A stretch of DNA of 64,000 nucleotides from Pseudomonas weihenstephanensis (lineage in GTDB: Bacteria > Pseudomonadota > Gammaproteobacteria > Pseudomonadales > Pseudomonadaceae): contig NZ_JYLF01000003.1 in the NCBI RefSeq assembly GCF_001043055.1, forward strand, positions 496,001 through 560,000. Reading direction: 5' to 3'. The notes below the pieces were generated by a model. That model made no database searches, had not been told where the DNA came from, and worked only from the letters and a program-made list of their open reading frames with translations. Positions 16,246-28,373 of the stretch are shown piece by piece. Each line of letters starts with the position of its first letter. The first letter of the stretch is position 1. The position numbers and the translations under genes are program-made.

Positions 16246-16330
16246 AAAAAAGCTCCATAACAAAAAGTAACAATACACACAGTTCGTTAGATCCCAGGCG
16301 CAGCATGCGCTTGGGTAAACGCTGGTGGGA

Positions 16331-18073
<1,743 letters not shown>

Positions 18074-18136
18074 TCAGGACGTTTACAGGGTGTTGCGGCT
18101 TAGCCAATCTGCGGCACAGTTTTTTTTTGCCCAAAA

Positions 18137-18170
18137 AAAAGCCCCGGGCAGTCACCTGTCCGGGGCTTTT
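18137..18170 (-). terminator. Rho-independent terminator of metK
   Basis: Strong GC hairpin (GCCCCGG paired with CCGGGGC, extended by AAAA/TTTT ends) followed on the minus strand by a run of eight T. It is 18 bp downstream of the metK stop codon. Confidence 0.9.
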
Positions 18171-18187
18171 GGGTGCAGCGGGCGTCG

Positions 18188-19378
18188 TTAAATGCCAGCA
18201 GCAGCGCGCAGCTCTTCAGCGCGGTCGGTACGCTCCCACGTGAACGTGGTGAAGGTATCGTCGCCTACTGTTTTGGTCTGCGGCGTGCGGCCGAAGTGGC
18301 CGTAGGCTGCGGTTTCCTGGTACATCGGGTGCAGCAGGTCGAGCATCTTGGTGATCGCGTAAGGACGCAGGTCGAACACGTCACGCACCAGCTTGATGAT
18401 TTTCTCGTCGGAAATTTTGCCGGTGCCGAAGGTGTTCAACGAAATCGAAGTCGGTTGAGCGACGCCAATTGCGTAGGAAACCTGAATTTCGCAACGCTCA
18501 GCCAGGCCGGCAGCCACAATGTTTTTAGCCACATAACGGCCGGCGTAAGCAGCCGAGCGGTCTACTTTGGACGGATCTTTACCCGAGAATGCGCCGCCGC
18601 CGTGGCGCGCCATGCCGCCGTAGGTGTCAACGATGATCTTTCGACCGGTCAGGCCGCAGTCGCCCACCGGGCCACCGATGATGAACTGGCCAGTCGGGTT
18701 GATGTGGAACTGGGTGTCTTTGTGCAGCAGTTCGGCAGGCAACACGTGCTTGACGATCAGCTCCATCACGCCTTCGCGCAGGTCAGCAGCGCTGACGTCC
18801 GGGCTGTGCTGGGTCGACAGCACGATGGCGTCGATGCCCACCACTTTGCCGTTGTCGTAACGGCACGTAACCTGGGATTTGGCATCCGGGCGCAGCCACG
18901 GCAGCAGGCCGGACTTGCGGGCTTCAGCCTGGCGCTGTACCAACTGATGCGAGAAGGTGATCGGTGCTGGCATCAGCACCTCGGTTTCGTTGCTGGCGTA
19001 GCCGAACATCAGCCCCTGGTCGCCAGCGCCCTGATCTTCAGGCTTGGCGCGGTCAACGCCCTGGTTGATGTCAGGGGACTGCTTGCCGATGATGTTCATC
19101 ACGCCGCAGGTCGCGCCGTCGAAACCGACGTCGGAGCTGGTGTAACCGATGTCGGTGATCACGTCACGAACGATCTGCTCCAGGTCAACCCAGGCCGAGG
19201 TGGTGACTTCGCCTGCGATGATCGCTACGCCGGTTTTCACCAGAGTCTCGCACGCCACACGGGCGAACTTGTCTTCAGCAATGATGGCGTCCAGCACCGC
19301 GTCAGAAATCTGGTCGGCGATTTTGTCCGGATGCCCTTCAGACACGGACTCGGAGGTGAAAAGGGAGTATTCGCTCAT
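18188..19378 (-). CDS. metK: S-adenosylmethionine synthase
   Basis: 396 residues, full length. The conserved motifs are all present: [13 protein letters not shown] near the start (6-18), [12 protein letters not shown] (about 120-131), the [14 protein letters not shown] stretch and [16 protein letters not shown] (about 261-276). It makes SAM from methionine and ATP. It lies 19 bp downstream of the ArsR-methyltransferase regulator and shares its strand, so the two are almost certainly cotranscribed. Confidence 0.98.
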   Translation of the reverse strand: MSEYSLFTSESVSEGHPDKIADQISDAVLDAIIAEDKFARVACETLVKTGVAIIAGEVTTSAWVDLEQIVRDVITDIGYTSSDVGFDGATCGVMNIIGKQSPDINQGVDRAKPEDQGAGDQGLMFGYASNETEVLMPAPITFSHQLVQRQAEARKSGLLPWLRPDAKSQVTCRYDNGKVVGIDAIVLSTQHSPDVSAADLREGVMELIVKHVLPAELLHKDTQFHINPTGQFIIGGPVGDCGLTGRKIIVDTYGGMARHGGGAFSGKDPSKVDRSAAYAGRYVAKNIVAAGLAERCEIQVSYAIGVAQPTSISLNTFGTGKISDEKIIKLVRDVFDLRPYAITKMLDLLHPMYQETAAYGHFGRTPQTKTVGDDTFTTFTWERTDRAEELRAAAGI

Positions 19379-19397
19379 CTCGACGGTTTCCTAATAT

Positions 19398-20393
19398 TTA
19401 CCGATGGTGAGTGTTGCCAGAGGGTCGCTGAAAGTGGCGGACCTGAATCTGGAAACCATTACGTAAGCCTACATAGAGGCTTTCCCCGGGAACCAGTCCC
19501 GCAGCGGTGGCCCAACGGGCCAGATCATCTTGTTCAAAACCTAACCATAAATCACCGCACGCCTCGCGGGCCCACGCCTGATTATGGCTACACAACTCTG
19601 TTACCAGCAGGCTACCGCCAGGTTGCAGCAGGGTGGCCAGTTGCTTTAATGCGTCGGCCGGTGCGGCGAAATGGTGCAAGACCATGTTCACCACCACGCA
19701 ATCGACCTGGATTTGCGAACCGTTGAGCGCGTCTGCCAAGGTCAGGCTGACGTTGCTCAGCGCTTCTCGCTCACACACCTGGCGCGCCAGTTCGAGCATC
19801 GCCGGGCTGTTGTCCAGTGCCGTGACCTGATGAAAGCGGCGGGCCAGATCAGGCAAAAAGCTGCCGTCGCCGGGGCCGACTTCAAGGGCCGTGGCCGCAG
19901 GGCTAAAACTCAGTTTGTCGAGCAGTGCCAGTACGCTGTCCCGGTACTGCGGCAAGCCTGCAATCAGGTCTTGCTGGGCGCGAAACTTCTCGGCAATGCG
20001 TGAGAAAAAATCTTGGCTAGCGGCAGCACGCTGCCGGTGTACGGCGCTGATGCGTGCTTGTACCTCTGCGGGCAAGGTCAGGTTGTCGACCTCCTCCAGC
20101 AGCGCGGCGTGTAACGTGCCGCCCAGTTGCTCGGTGTGGGGCAGGGCGCGGCGATAAAAAATCGCATTGCCCTCGCGGCGGGTGGCCACCAGCCTGGCCT
20201 GGGACAGCACCTTGAGGTGATGGCTCATGCCCGACTGGCCGGTTGCAAAAATCTGCGTCAGCTCCAGCACACCAAATGAATCATTGGCCAACGCGCGCAG
20301 CACATTGAGTCGCAGCGGATCACCTCCAGCCTTGCACAGGGCGGAGAGCTCGTCGCAATCGTCATGGCGAATTGAAGGCACGCGTAAGTTCAT
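19398..20393 (-). CDS. ArsR-type regulator fused to a SAM-dependent methyltransferase domain (SahR-like)
   Basis: 331 residues. The N-terminal ArsR winged helix (about 15-95, FATGQSGMSHHLKVLSQARLV) is followed by a class I methyltransferase domain (about 150-325) with motif I ALEVGPGDGSF and acidic motif TALDNSP. Fusions of this kind near methionine-cycle genes are known as SahR-like regulators, in which the C-terminal domain is thought to sense SAH or SAM. Lying immediately upstream of metK in one operon, it probably regulates SAM synthesis. A perfect palindrome upstream (20434-20457) is its likely operator. Residual catalytic activity cannot be excluded. Confidence 0.85.
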   Translation of the reverse strand: MNLRVPSIRHDDCDELSALCKAGGDPLRLNVLRALANDSFGVLELTQIFATGQSGMSHHLKVLSQARLVATRREGNAIFYRRALPHTEQLGGTLHAALLEEVDNLTLPAEVQARISAVHRQRAAASQDFFSRIAEKFRAQQDLIAGLPQYRDSVLALLDKLSFSPAATALEVGPGDGSFLPDLARRFHQVTALDNSPAMLELARQVCEREALSNVSLTLADALNGSQIQVDCVVVNMVLHHFAAPADALKQLATLLQPGGSLLVTELCSHNQAWAREACGDLWLGFEQDDLARWATAAGLVPGESLYVGLRNGFQIQVRHFQRPSGNTHHR

Positions 20394-20433
20394 GGGGTGG
20401 CAGTCTAGTTACCCGTTTGTGTCGTCGCAAGTT

Positions 20434-20457
20434 CAATATCAAAACTTTTTGATATTG
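20434..20457. promoter_or_regulatory. Candidate operator of the ArsR-methyltransferase regulator
   Basis: Perfect 24-bp palindrome with 11-bp arms (CAATATCAAAA and its complement) and a 2-nt centre. It starts 41 bp upstream of the regulator start codon, in the gap divergent to tkt. AT-rich dyads of this length are typical ArsR-family sites, and the ATATCAA half resembles what I recall of SahR motifs. Confidence 0.72.
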
Positions 20458-20653
20458 GTCGATAAGTGGTGCGTTTGTCGGACGGGTTCTGTGAATGGAC
20501 GAGCGAAGCGGGCCAATCCTCAGCAGATTGAACGGTTAAGCGCAGGAAAAACCGCTCAAGTGACTATCTGTCATTGCCCGAGGGCGCTGCCTGAGGGAAA
20601 ATGCTCGCCTTTTTTCCGTTTCGTTTTATTTATCAATACCCAGGAGAACAGCG

Positions 20654-22651
20654 ATGCCCAGCCGTCGTGAGCGTGCCAACGCCATTCGTGCACTCAGCAT
20701 GGATGCCGTGCAAAAAGCCAACAGCGGCCATCCAGGTGCCCCTATGGGCATGGCGGATATCGCCGAAGTTCTGTGGCGCGATTATCTGAAGCACAACCCG
20801 AGCAACCCGTCGTTCGCTGACCGTGACCGCTTCGTGCTGTCCAACGGCCACGGTTCGATGCTGATCTACTCGTTGCTGCACCTGACCGGTTACGACCTGT
20901 CGATCGATGACCTGAAAAACTTCCGCCAGTTGCACAGCCGCACCCCCGGTCACCCGGAGCTGGGCTACACGCCGGGCGTTGAAACCACGACCGGTCCATT
21001 GGGTCAGGGTTTGGCCAACGCCGTGGGTTTTGCCCTGGCAGAAAAAGTCATGGGCGCGCAGTTCAACCGTCCTGGCCACGACATTGTTGATCACCACACC
21101 TACGTGTTCCTGGGTGATGGCTGCATGATGGAAGGCATTTCCCACGAAGTTGGCTCACTGGCCGGTACCTTGGGCCTGGGCAAACTGATCGCCTTCTACG
21201 ACGACAACGGCATCTCCATCGATGGCGAAGTTGAAGGCTGGTTCACCGACGACACGCCAAAGCGTTTCGAAGCCTACAACTGGCAAGTGATCCGCAACGT
21301 TGACGGTCACGACCCGGAAGAAATCAAAACCGCGATCGAAACCGCGCGCAAAAGCGATCAGCCAACCCTGATCTGCTGCAAAACCACCATCGGTTTTGGC
21401 TCGCCAAACAAGCAGGGCAAGGAAGATTGCCACGGTGCCCCACTGGGTAACGACGAAATCGCCTTGACCCGCACCGCGCTGAACTGGAACCACGCGCCGT
21501 TTGAAATCCCGGCCGATATTTACGCCGAATGGGATGCCAAGCAGGCCGGTGCCGCGGTTGAATCCGAGTGGGACAAGCGCTTCGCAGCCTATGCTGCCGC
21601 ATTCCCGGAACTGGCGTCTGAGCTGTCCCGTCGTCTTAAGGGCGACCTGCCTGCCGACTTCGATGCCAAGGCGACGGCCTACATCAATGAAGTGGCCGCC
21701 AAAGGCGAGACCATCGCCAGCCGTAAAGCCAGCCAGAACACCCTGAACGCTTTCGGCCCGCTGTTGCCGGAACTGCTCGGCGGTTCGGCTGACCTGGCCG
21801 GTTCCAACCTGACCCTGTGGAAAGGTTGCAAAGGTGTGTCGGCTGAGGACGCCAGCGGTAACTACATGTACTACGGTGTGCGTGAGTTCGGCATGAGCGC
21901 GATCATGAACGGCGTTGCCGTGCATGGCGGCCTGGTGCCTTACGGCGCGACCTTCCTGATGTTCATGGAATACGCCCGCAACGCGATCCGCATGTCGGCT
22001 TTGATGAAGCAGCGTGTGATCTACGTGTTCACCCACGACTCCATCGGTCTGGGCGAAGACGGCCCGACGCACCAGCCGGTCGAGCAACTGACCAGCCTGC
22101 GTACCACGCCGAACCTGGACACCTGGCGCCCTGCCGACGCGGTTGAATCCGCAGCGGCCTGGAAATTCGCCCTTGAGCGTAAAGACGGCCCGTCGGCGCT
22201 GATCTTCTCGCGTCAGAACCTGAACCACCAAACCCGTGATGCCGCGCAAATTGCCGACATCAACCGAGGCGGTTACGTGCTCAAAGATTGCGCAGGCGAG
22301 CCTGAGCTGATCCTGATCTCCGCCGGTTCTGAAATTGGCCTGACCGTTCAGGCATACGAGAAGCTGACCGAGCAAGGCCGCAAGGTCCGTGTGGTGTCGA
22401 TGCCGTGCACCAGCGTGTATGAAGCTCAGGACGCAGGCTACAAGCAGTCGGTTCTGCCGTTGCAAGTCAGCGCGCGTATTGCCATCGAAGCGTCCCACGC
22501 GGACTACTGGTACAAGTACGTGGGTCTGGAAGGTCGCGTCATCGGCATGACCACCTACGGCGAGTCGGCGCCTGCGCCTGCCTTGTTCGAGGAGTTCGGT
22601 TTCACCCTGGAAAACATCCTGGATCAGGCCCAAGAACTGCTGGAAGACTAA
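20654..22651 (+). CDS. tkt: Transketolase
   Basis: 665 residues, full length. The thiamine-diphosphate motif GDGCMMEG (about 155-162) continues to the NN-type segment [10 protein letters not shown]-terminal [18 protein letters not shown] and C-terminal pyrimidine-domain [21 protein letters not shown] (about 457-477) are typical. It transfers two-carbon units between sugar phosphates in the pentose phosphate pathway. It opens the tkt-epd-pgk-fba group on one strand. A ribosome site AGGAGAAC precedes the ATG. Confidence 0.98.
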   Translation: MPSRRERANAIRALSMDAVQKANSGHPGAPMGMADIAEVLWRDYLKHNPSNPSFADRDRFVLSNGHGSMLIYSLLHLTGYDLSIDDLKNFRQLHSRTPGHPELGYTPGVETTTGPLGQGLANAVGFALAEKVMGAQFNRPGHDIVDHHTYVFLGDGCMMEGISHEVGSLAGTLGLGKLIAFYDDNGISIDGEVEGWFTDDTPKRFEAYNWQVIRNVDGHDPEEIKTAIETARKSDQPTLICCKTTIGFGSPNKQGKEDCHGAPLGNDEIALTRTALNWNHAPFEIPADIYAEWDAKQAGAAVESEWDKRFAAYAAAFPELASELSRRLKGDLPADFDAKATAYINEVAAKGETIASRKASQNTLNAFGPLLPELLGGSADLAGSNLTLWKGCKGVSAEDASGNYMYYGVREFGMSAIMNGVAVHGGLVPYGATFLMFMEYARNAIRMSALMKQRVIYVFTHDSIGLGEDGPTHQPVEQLTSLRTTPNLDTWRPADAVESAAAWKFALERKDGPSALIFSRQNLNHQTRDAAQIADINRGGYVLKDCAGEPELILISAGSEIGLTVQAYEKLTEQGRKVRVVSMPCTSVYEAQDAGYKQSVLPLQVSARIAIEASHADYWYKYVGLEGRVIGMTTYGESAPAPALFEEFGFTLENILDQAQELLED

Positions 22652-22682
22652 ATCACAACGCGGTGGCCCTTGGCTGCCGCGC

Positions 22683-22785
22683 TCCCCGTAGTCGCTGCCG
22701 CAGGCTGCGAAGGGTTGCTCTGCAACCCGTTTCTTGAAGGCCCTGCGGTCCTTGTCGCAGCCTTGGGCAGCGACTACAGGTTTTG
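22683..22785. repeat. Paired REP-like elements in the tkt-epd gap
   Basis: Two inverted copies of the GTAGTCGCTGCC-GCAGGCTGCGA type face each other around a central CCTGCGG stretch. This is the same family as at 46585, 50366 and 52203. Confidence 0.7.
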
Positions 22786-22799
22786 AATAAGAGAACCCC

Positions 22800-23855
22800 A
22801 TGCCTGAACTGCGTCCTTACAAAGTTGCACTCAACGGCTACGGCCGCATTGGTCGTTGTGTCTTGCGGGCGTTGTTTGAACGAGGCGCGGCTGCCGGGTT
22901 TGAAATTGTTGCACTTAATGATTTGGCCGACATGGCCAGTCTCGAATATTTGACGCGCTTCGACTCCACACATGGCCGGTTTCCCGGCGAGATACGGATC
23001 GAAGGCGACTGCCTGCATATCAATGGCGACTGCGTGAAAGTGTTCCGCAGTGCCACTCCGGAAGGCATCGACTGGGCCGCATTGGGCGTAGATCTTGTGC
23101 TGGAATGCTCCGGTGCCTACAACACGCGCGCTGACGGCCAACGTTTTCTGGATGCCGGCGCACCGGCGGTGCTGTTTTCGCAACCGATGGCCAGCGAGGC
23201 AGATGCTGACGCCACCATCGTGTACGGCGTGAACCAGCACAGCCTGAGCGGTACCGAACGCCTGATTTCCAACGCTTCTTGCACCACCAACTGCGGCGTG
23301 CCGCTGCTGCGCTTGCTGGATAAAGCGTTTGGTCTGGAATACGTGTCGATCACCACCATTCACTCGGCGATGAACGATCAGCCGGTGATTGACGCTTACC
23401 ACGACGAAGACCTTCGTCGTACACGTTCGGCGTTTCAGTCCGTGATTCCGGTGTCCACCGGTCTGGCTAAAGGCATCGAACGTTTGTTGCCGGAACTTGC
23501 TGGCCGAATTCAAGCCAAAGCCGTACGGGTGCCGACCTTGAATGTGTCGTGCCTGGATATCACGTTGACCACTGCGCGCGACACAACCGCGCAGGAAGTG
23601 AACGATATGCTGCGCGAGGCTGCCACCAGCGGCCCGCTCAAAGGCTTGTTGGCATACACCGAGTTGCCGCACGCCAGCTGTGATTTCAACCATGACCCGC
23701 ATTCGGCGATTGTTGACGCCAGCCAGACCCGCGTTTCCGGCCCCCGGCTGGTGAACCTGCTGGCGTGGTTCGACAACGAATGGGGGTTTGCCAATCGAAT
23801 GATCGATGTGGCTGAGCACTATCTGCACGTAACTCACCCAAAACCCGCTCTCTAA
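22800..23855 (+). CDS. epd: Erythrose-4-phosphate dehydrogenase
   Basis: 351 residues, GAPDH superfamily. N-terminal [14 protein letters not shown] (about 12-25) binds NAD. The catalytic Cys is in [14 protein letters not shown] (about 158-171), and His follows in [10 protein letters not shown]. The [13 protein letters not shown] line and the tkt-epd-pgk order favour erythrose-4-phosphate oxidation to 4-phosphoerythronate (the first step of the DXP-independent pyridoxal phosphate pathway) over glycolytic GAPDH. Confidence 0.92.
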   Translation: MPELRPYKVALNGYGRIGRCVLRALFERGAAAGFEIVALNDLADMASLEYLTRFDSTHGRFPGEIRIEGDCLHINGDCVKVFRSATPEGIDWAALGVDLVLECSGAYNTRADGQRFLDAGAPAVLFSQPMASEADADATIVYGVNQHSLSGTERLISNASCTTNCGVPLLRLLDKAFGLEYVSITTIHSAMNDQPVIDAYHDEDLRRTRSAFQSVIPVSTGLAKGIERLLPELAGRIQAKAVRVPTLNVSCLDITLTTARDTTAQEVNDMLREAATSGPLKGLLAYTELPHASCDFNHDPHSAIVDASQTRVSGPRLVNLLAWFDNEWGFANRMIDVAEHYLHVTHPKPAL

Positions 23856-23881
23856 CATTAGAAACTCAGGAACTGCGACCC

Positions 23882-25045
23882 ATGACCGTGTTGAAGATGA
23901 CCGACCTCGATCTGCAAGGTAAGCGCGTGCTGATCCGCGAAGACCTCAACGTCCCAGTCAAGGACGGTGTTGTCACCAGCGATGCGCGCATCCTTGCTTC
24001 GCTGCCGACCATCAAGCTGGCGTTGGAAAAAGGCGCGGCAGTCATGGTCTGCTCGCACCTGGGCCGTCCGACTGAAGGCGAGTTTTCAGCAGAAAACAGC
24101 CTCAAGCCTGTTGCTGATTACTTGAGCAAGGCGCTGGGCCGTGAAGTGCCGCTGGTGAGCGACTACCTCAATGGCGTGGACGTTAAAGCCGGCGACATCG
24201 TGCTGTTCGAAAACGTGCGCTTCAACAAAGGCGAAAAGAAAAACGCTGACGAATTGGCCAAGCAATACGCGGCCCTGTGCGACGTGTTTGTGATGGATGC
24301 CTTTGGCACTGCACACCGCGCCGAAGGCTCGACCCACGGCGTGGCCAAGTTCGCCAAAGTGGCGGCCGCGGGCCCGTTGCTGGCGGCGGAACTGGACGCA
24401 CTGGGCAAAGCCCTGGGTGCTCCGGCCAAGCCAATGGCTGCGATTGTTGCAGGCTCCAAGGTGTCGACCAAACTTGACGTACTCAACAGCCTGAGCCAGA
24501 TCTGCGACCTGCTGATCGTTGGCGGTGGCATTGCCAACACGTTCCTCGCGGCGGCCGGTCATCCGGTGGGCAAATCGCTGTACGAGCCTGATTTGCTGGA
24601 CACCGCGCGTGCCATCGCCGCCAAGGTCAACGTGCCGTTGCCTACCGATGTGGTCGTGGCCAAGGAATTTGCTGAAAGCGCCGAAGCCACCGTCAAGCTG
24701 ATTGCTGATGTGGCAGCAGACGACATGATTCTGGATATCGGCCCACAAACAGCCGAGCACTTCGCGCAGCTGTTGAAGACCTCGAAGACTATCCTGTGGA
24801 ACGGACCTGTCGGCGTGTTCGAGTTCGATCAGTTCGGCAACGGTACCAAAGTGCTGGCCAAGGCCATCGCCGACAGCGCTGCATTTTCTATTGCAGGCGG
24901 CGGCGACACATTGGCGGCCATCGACAAGTACGGTGTGGCCGATCAAATTTCCTACATCTCCACCGGTGGCGGTGCATTCCTTGAGTTCGTTGAAGGCAAA
25001 GTGCTGCCTGCTGTAGAAGTGCTGGAAAGCCGCGCCAAAGCCTGA
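23882..25045 (+). CDS. pgk: Phosphoglycerate kinase
   Basis: 387 residues, full length. Landmarks: [16 protein letters not shown] (about 14-29), CSHLGRPTE (about 60-68), the [17 protein letters not shown] line and the terminal nucleotide site [10 protein letters not shown] with [10 protein letters not shown]. It interconverts 1,3-bisphosphoglycerate and 3-phosphoglycerate. It lies 26 bp after epd in the same operon. Confidence 0.98.
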   Translation: MTVLKMTDLDLQGKRVLIREDLNVPVKDGVVTSDARILASLPTIKLALEKGAAVMVCSHLGRPTEGEFSAENSLKPVADYLSKALGREVPLVSDYLNGVDVKAGDIVLFENVRFNKGEKKNADELAKQYAALCDVFVMDAFGTAHRAEGSTHGVAKFAKVAAAGPLLAAELDALGKALGAPAKPMAAIVAGSKVSTKLDVLNSLSQICDLLIVGGGIANTFLAAAGHPVGKSLYEPDLLDTARAIAAKVNVPLPTDVVVAKEFAESAEATVKLIADVAADDMILDIGPQTAEHFAQLLKTSKTILWNGPVGVFEFDQFGNGTKVLAKAIADSAAFSIAGGGDTLAAIDKYGVADQISYISTGGGAFLEFVEGKVLPAVEVLESRAKA

Positions 25046-25071
25046 AAATGATTCAGGCCCTGAAAGGAAGC

Positions 25072-25296
25072 ATGGACATGGTCAAGTTGTTACCGCTGTT
25101 GATGATCGCGGGCTTGTTGGCCGGTTGCGCCGGTTCAAGCGAGTCAGTACCTGAAGCGGCTACGCCTGAAGAGAGCGGCTGCTATCAGGCCGACTGGCAG
25201 GCGCAGAGCTTGCCATTGGTCAATAAACGATCAGGGCCGCAAGCGCTGGAAAAATACGAGTCACCCACGCCTTCAAAAGTACGCGGGTGCCCATGA
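25072..25296 (+). CDS. Small lipoprotein of unknown function
   Basis: 74 residues from the ATG at 25072, or 72 from 25078; the AAGGAAG ribosome site can serve either. The signal ends in a lipobox LLAGC (Cys about 19), then a short, Pro/Ser/Glu-rich mature part of about 55 residues with two more Cys, in SGCYQ and RGCP. I recognise no domain. It lies between pgk and fba, 26 bp after the pgk stop, and so is probably read with pgk. Confidence 0.7.
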   Translation: MDMVKLLPLLMIAGLLAGCAGSSESVPEAATPEESGCYQADWQAQSLPLVNKRSGPQALEKYESPTPSKVRGCP

Positions 25297-25472
25297 TTTG
25301 AACACGCCAGCTCCTACAGAGCGGCGTGTAGCTATGGCTGGAGCTGTAACGTTTCAGCGAAAACGAATTCGCAGTAAAGGGCTAAACCCCCGATCTGCAA
25401 AAACTTGAATAGCAGCTGCCGCTACGGCAGGCTTGCACGATTAACGACCCTCGTCCGGGAGAGAGACACACA

Positions 25473-26537
25473 ATGGCACTTATCAGCATGCGTCAGATGC
25501 TGGACCACGCCGCCGAATTCGGCTACGGCGTTCCAGCTTTTAACGTCAACAACCTTGAGCAGATGCGCGCCATTATGGAAGCCGCTGACAAGACTGACTC
25601 CCCGGTGATCGTTCAGGCTTCGGCCGGTGCGCGCAAGTACGCAGGCGCTCCGTTCCTGCGTCACCTGATTCTGGCTGCAATCGAAGAGTTCCCGCATATC
25701 CCGGTGTGCATGCACCAGGACCACGGCACCAGCCCTGACGTGTGCCAACGTTCGATCCAGCTGGGTTTCAGCTCGGTGATGATGGACGGCTCGCTCGGCG
25801 AAGACGGCAAGACCCCGACTGACTACGATTACAACGTGCGTGTCACCCAGCAGACAGTTGCGCTGGCGCATGCGTGTGGTGTGTCGGTAGAAGGCGAGCT
25901 GGGCTGCCTGGGTTCGCTGGAAACCGGTATGGCCGGCGAAGAAGACGGTATCGGTGCTGAAGGCGTGCTGGATCACAGCCAAATGCTGACCGACCCGGAA
26001 GAAGCGGCTGACTTTGTGAAGCGCACCCAAGTGGACGCCCTGGCCATTGCCATTGGTACGTCCCACGGCGCGTACAAGTTCACCAAGCCACCGACCGGCG
26101 ACGTGTTGGCGATTGACCGCATCAAAGAAATCCACAAACGTATTCCGAACACTCACCTGGTGATGCACGGTTCGTCTTCGGTGCCGCAAGAGTGGCTGAA
26201 AATCATCAACGAGTACGGCGGCGACATCAAGGAAACCTACGGTGTGCCGGTTGAAGAAATCGTTGAAGGCATCAAGCACGGCGTGCGCAAGGTCAACATC
26301 GACACCGACTTGCGTCTGGCATCGACGGGCGCCATGCGTCGCCTGATGGCGACCAACCCAAGCGAGTTTGACCCGCGCAAGTTCTTCGGCGCGACCGTGA
26401 CGGCCATGCGTGACGTGTGCATCGCCCGTTACGAAGCCTTCGGTACCGCTGGCAACGCTTCGAAGATCAAGCCGATCTCCCTGGAAGCCATGTACCAGCG
26501 TTACCTCAAGGGTGAACTGAACGCCAAGGTCAACTAA
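25473..26537 (+). CDS. fba: Fructose-1,6-bisphosphate aldolase, class II
   Basis: 354 residues, Calvin-cycle subtype length. Zinc ligands are visible in [14 protein letters not shown] (about 80-93) and in the later [11 protein letters not shown] segment. [14 protein letters not shown] (about 270-283) binds substrate phosphate. It cleaves or forms fructose-1,6-bisphosphate; in Pseudomonas it works chiefly in gluconeogenesis. A terminator follows. Confidence 0.97.
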   Translation: MALISMRQMLDHAAEFGYGVPAFNVNNLEQMRAIMEAADKTDSPVIVQASAGARKYAGAPFLRHLILAAIEEFPHIPVCMHQDHGTSPDVCQRSIQLGFSSVMMDGSLGEDGKTPTDYDYNVRVTQQTVALAHACGVSVEGELGCLGSLETGMAGEEDGIGAEGVLDHSQMLTDPEEAADFVKRTQVDALAIAIGTSHGAYKFTKPPTGDVLAIDRIKEIHKRIPNTHLVMHGSSSVPQEWLKIINEYGGDIKETYGVPVEEIVEGIKHGVRKVNIDTDLRLASTGAMRRLMATNPSEFDPRKFFGATVTAMRDVCIARYEAFGTAGNASKIKPISLEAMYQRYLKGELNAKVN

Positions 26538-26539
26538 GA

Positions 26540-26615
26540 CCTGTTGGTAGGCGCTGGTGAAGGCTGTGGGCTTTCGAGATCAAAAGCTCGCAGCCCTCGC
26601 TGGCTCCTGTAAAAA
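26540..26615. repeat. REP-like palindrome after fba
   Basis: A stretch with the half-sites GGTGAAGGCTGTGGGCTTTCGA and an inverse AAAGCTCGCAGCCCTCGCTGGC lies within the 270-bp gap before the sigma factor gene. It resembles the element at 1794-1837. Confidence 0.5.
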
Positions 26616-26675
26616 GGCAGAAAGTGTTGCCCGGTAAATAGCTCAATCTTGAGCGACCCGCCGCACGCAACCCGA

Positions 26676-26710
26676 AAATCCGGAGTCTTCAGGGACTGCG
26701 GATTTTTTTA
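26676..26710 (+). terminator. Rho-independent terminator of the fba unit
   Basis: Hairpin AATCCG-AGTC paired with GACT-CGGATT around a short loop, followed by a run of seven T on the plus strand. It is about 140 bp downstream of the fba stop. Confidence 0.82.
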
Positions 26711-26771
26711 TGCCTGTTCCTCGGCCCACCCCTGCTGTCGAATCCCCCTTGCATAATCAGCGTGCCATCAC

Positions 26772-26790
26772 GACAATGCGAGCGATTACC
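26772..26790 (+). promoter_or_regulatory. Possible Fur box upstream of the ECF sigma gene
   Basis: A 19-bp stretch matches the classical Fur consensus at 12 of 19 positions by eye. It ends 23 bp before the sigma factor start codon. FecI-type genes are usually Fur-repressed, so the position is sensible, but the match is moderate. Confidence 0.42.
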
Positions 26791-26813
26791 ATTTACGCAT
26801 TGGTGGCATGCTC

Positions 26814-27317
26814 ATGTCGGCGCTTGAACGTTCAGCTCTTCATCAGTTGTACAGCGACCACAACAGTTGGCTGAAGGGCTGGTTGCGGGTGCGATTGGGC
26901 AATGCGGCCGATGCATCGGACTTGGCCCAGGATACGTTTGTGCGCGTCATGACGGCGCGTATCGACACGCCGATCCGCGAACCGCGGGGCTATCTGAGCG
27001 CGATTGCGCGTTCGCTGATGATCGATAAATCGCGCCGCCGCACCATTGAGCAAGCCTATCTGCACACGCTGTCGCTACGTCCAGAGCCGGTGGATGTGTC
27101 GCCCGAGACGCGTCTGTCGATCATCGAAATGCTGGTCTCGATCGATACGCTGCTCGATGAATTGGGCAGCCGCACCCGCGAGATCTTCCTCGCCGTGCAG
27201 CTTGAAGGGCTGAGTTACGTGGCGGCAGCCGAACGGTTCGGTGTGTCCGTCACCACCGTGAAAAACCATTTGATTCGCGCCATGACCCGCTGCCTGTTGC
27301 TGATGGAGGACGAATGA
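26814..27317 (+). CDS. FecI-type ECF RNA polymerase sigma factor
   Basis: 167 residues from the ATG at 26814, which a GGTGG site precedes at proper spacing; the ATG at 26808 lies too close. Region 2 contains NAADASDLAQDTFVRVM (about 29-45) and region 4 contains YVAAAERFGVSVTTVKNHLIRAM (about 134-156). This class directs transcription of a TonB receptor gene once a cognate iron chelate binds outside the cell. It overlaps the FecR gene by 4 bp. Confidence 0.93.
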   Translation: MSALERSALHQLYSDHNSWLKGWLRVRLGNAADASDLAQDTFVRVMTARIDTPIREPRGYLSAIARSLMIDKSRRRTIEQAYLHTLSLRPEPVDVSPETRLSIIEMLVSIDTLLDELGSRTREIFLAVQLEGLSYVAAAERFGVSVTTVKNHLIRAMTRCLLLMEDE

Positions 27318-28261
27318 GCCGCGCGCCTGACCTCAAGACGCTTGAGGCCGCGGCGACGTGGTTCGTGCAATTGAATGACGGCGCGCAGTGCGAGGCCACA
27401 TCCCGTGCGTGGCAAACCTGGCTGGACGCCAGTCCCCAGCATGCGGCTGCGTGGTCGCGTGTCGAGAAACTTCAGCAACAATGGGCCAGGGTGCCCCGCC
27501 AGTCGGCTTTGTCCAGCCTCAGTGCCGCCAAGGCACAGCGCCGTGAAGTGTTGAAAATACTCAGTGTACTGCTGGCCGCAGGCGCGTGTGGCTGGCTGGC
27601 GGTTGAAGAGGTGCCGTACCGCTCGATGCTGGCCCAGCAACGCACGGGCAGTCGCGAACGGCGCACGCTTGCGCTTGCGGATGGGTCGCAGCTGGAACTC
27701 AATACCGACACGGCGCTGGATGTGCGTTTTGACTCACACCAACGGCTGATCCAGCTGTACCGGGGTGAAATTTTGATTCAGACCGCCAAGGACCCGGCCC
27801 AACGTCCCTTTATCGTGGACACCGCCCAAGGTCGCGTTCGCGCACTGGGTACGCAGTTCAGCGTGCGTCAACTGTCCGGACACACTCGGGTCGGGGTGCT
27901 GCAGGCCGCTGTCGAAGTGTCGGCCTACCGCTTTGCCGGTCAGCCCGTGCGACTGGAGGCGGGGCAGCAAGTCACGTTCGACCGCGAGGGTGTCGATGCC
28001 ATTCGCCCTTTATCCGCAGGCTCGACGGCTTGGGTACACGGCATGTTGAGTGTGGACGACTGGCGGCTGGGCGACTTTGTGGATGAGTTGAGTCGCTATC
28101 GTCCGGGGGTTCTGCACTGTGCGGCAGCAGTTCAAGACTTACGCATTTCAGGGGCGTTTCGTATCGATGACACAGAAACAGTGCTGGAGAATCTCAGCAA
28201 AACCCTGCCGGTAAAGGTTCGTTTCATGACCCGCTATTGGGCCAGCATCGAACCGGTCTGA
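27314..28261 (+). CDS. FecR-family anti-sigma/sensor protein
   Basis: 315 residues. An N-terminal DUF4880 segment (about 8-50, ATSRAWQTWLDASPQHAAAWSRV) is followed by one membrane helix (about 78-95), the periplasmic FecR domain (about 110-220, RTLALADGSQLELNTDTALDV) and a C-terminal STN-like segment. It relays ligand occupancy of the TonB receptor to the sigma factor. Start and stop overlap with the sigma gene gives coupled synthesis. Confidence 0.93.
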   Translation: MSRAPDLKTLEAAATWFVQLNDGAQCEATSRAWQTWLDASPQHAAAWSRVEKLQQQWARVPRQSALSSLSAAKAQRREVLKILSVLLAAGACGWLAVEEVPYRSMLAQQRTGSRERRTLALADGSQLELNTDTALDVRFDSHQRLIQLYRGEILIQTAKDPAQRPFIVDTAQGRVRALGTQFSVRQLSGHTRVGVLQAAVEVSAYRFAGQPVRLEAGQQVTFDREGVDAIRPLSAGSTAWVHGMLSVDDWRLGDFVDELSRYRPGVLHCAAAVQDLRISGAFRIDDTETVLENLSKTLPVKVRFMTRYWASIEPV

Positions 28262-28373
28262 GCGCCGATGCAAAAGGTTTGAGTTTTAACCTTGCTGATT
28301 TCGATTCTCATCCGTCAATGACATAAGCCACGCTCATAGCGAGTTTGTGCCATGACAACGCAAGGATCTCCGA

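Noticed and set aside
18173..19726. 517-codon open frame antisense to metK and the ArsR fusion
   Set aside because: It spans two well-supported genes on the other strand and has shadow-like composition.
21155..22801. 548-codon open frame antisense to tkt
   Set aside because: It mirrors tkt codons and has no credible start or homology.
28290..28330. Possible Fur box before the TonB receptor gene
   Set aside because: Only about 10 of 19 positions match by eye, too few against the background; FecI control is enough to explain regulation.
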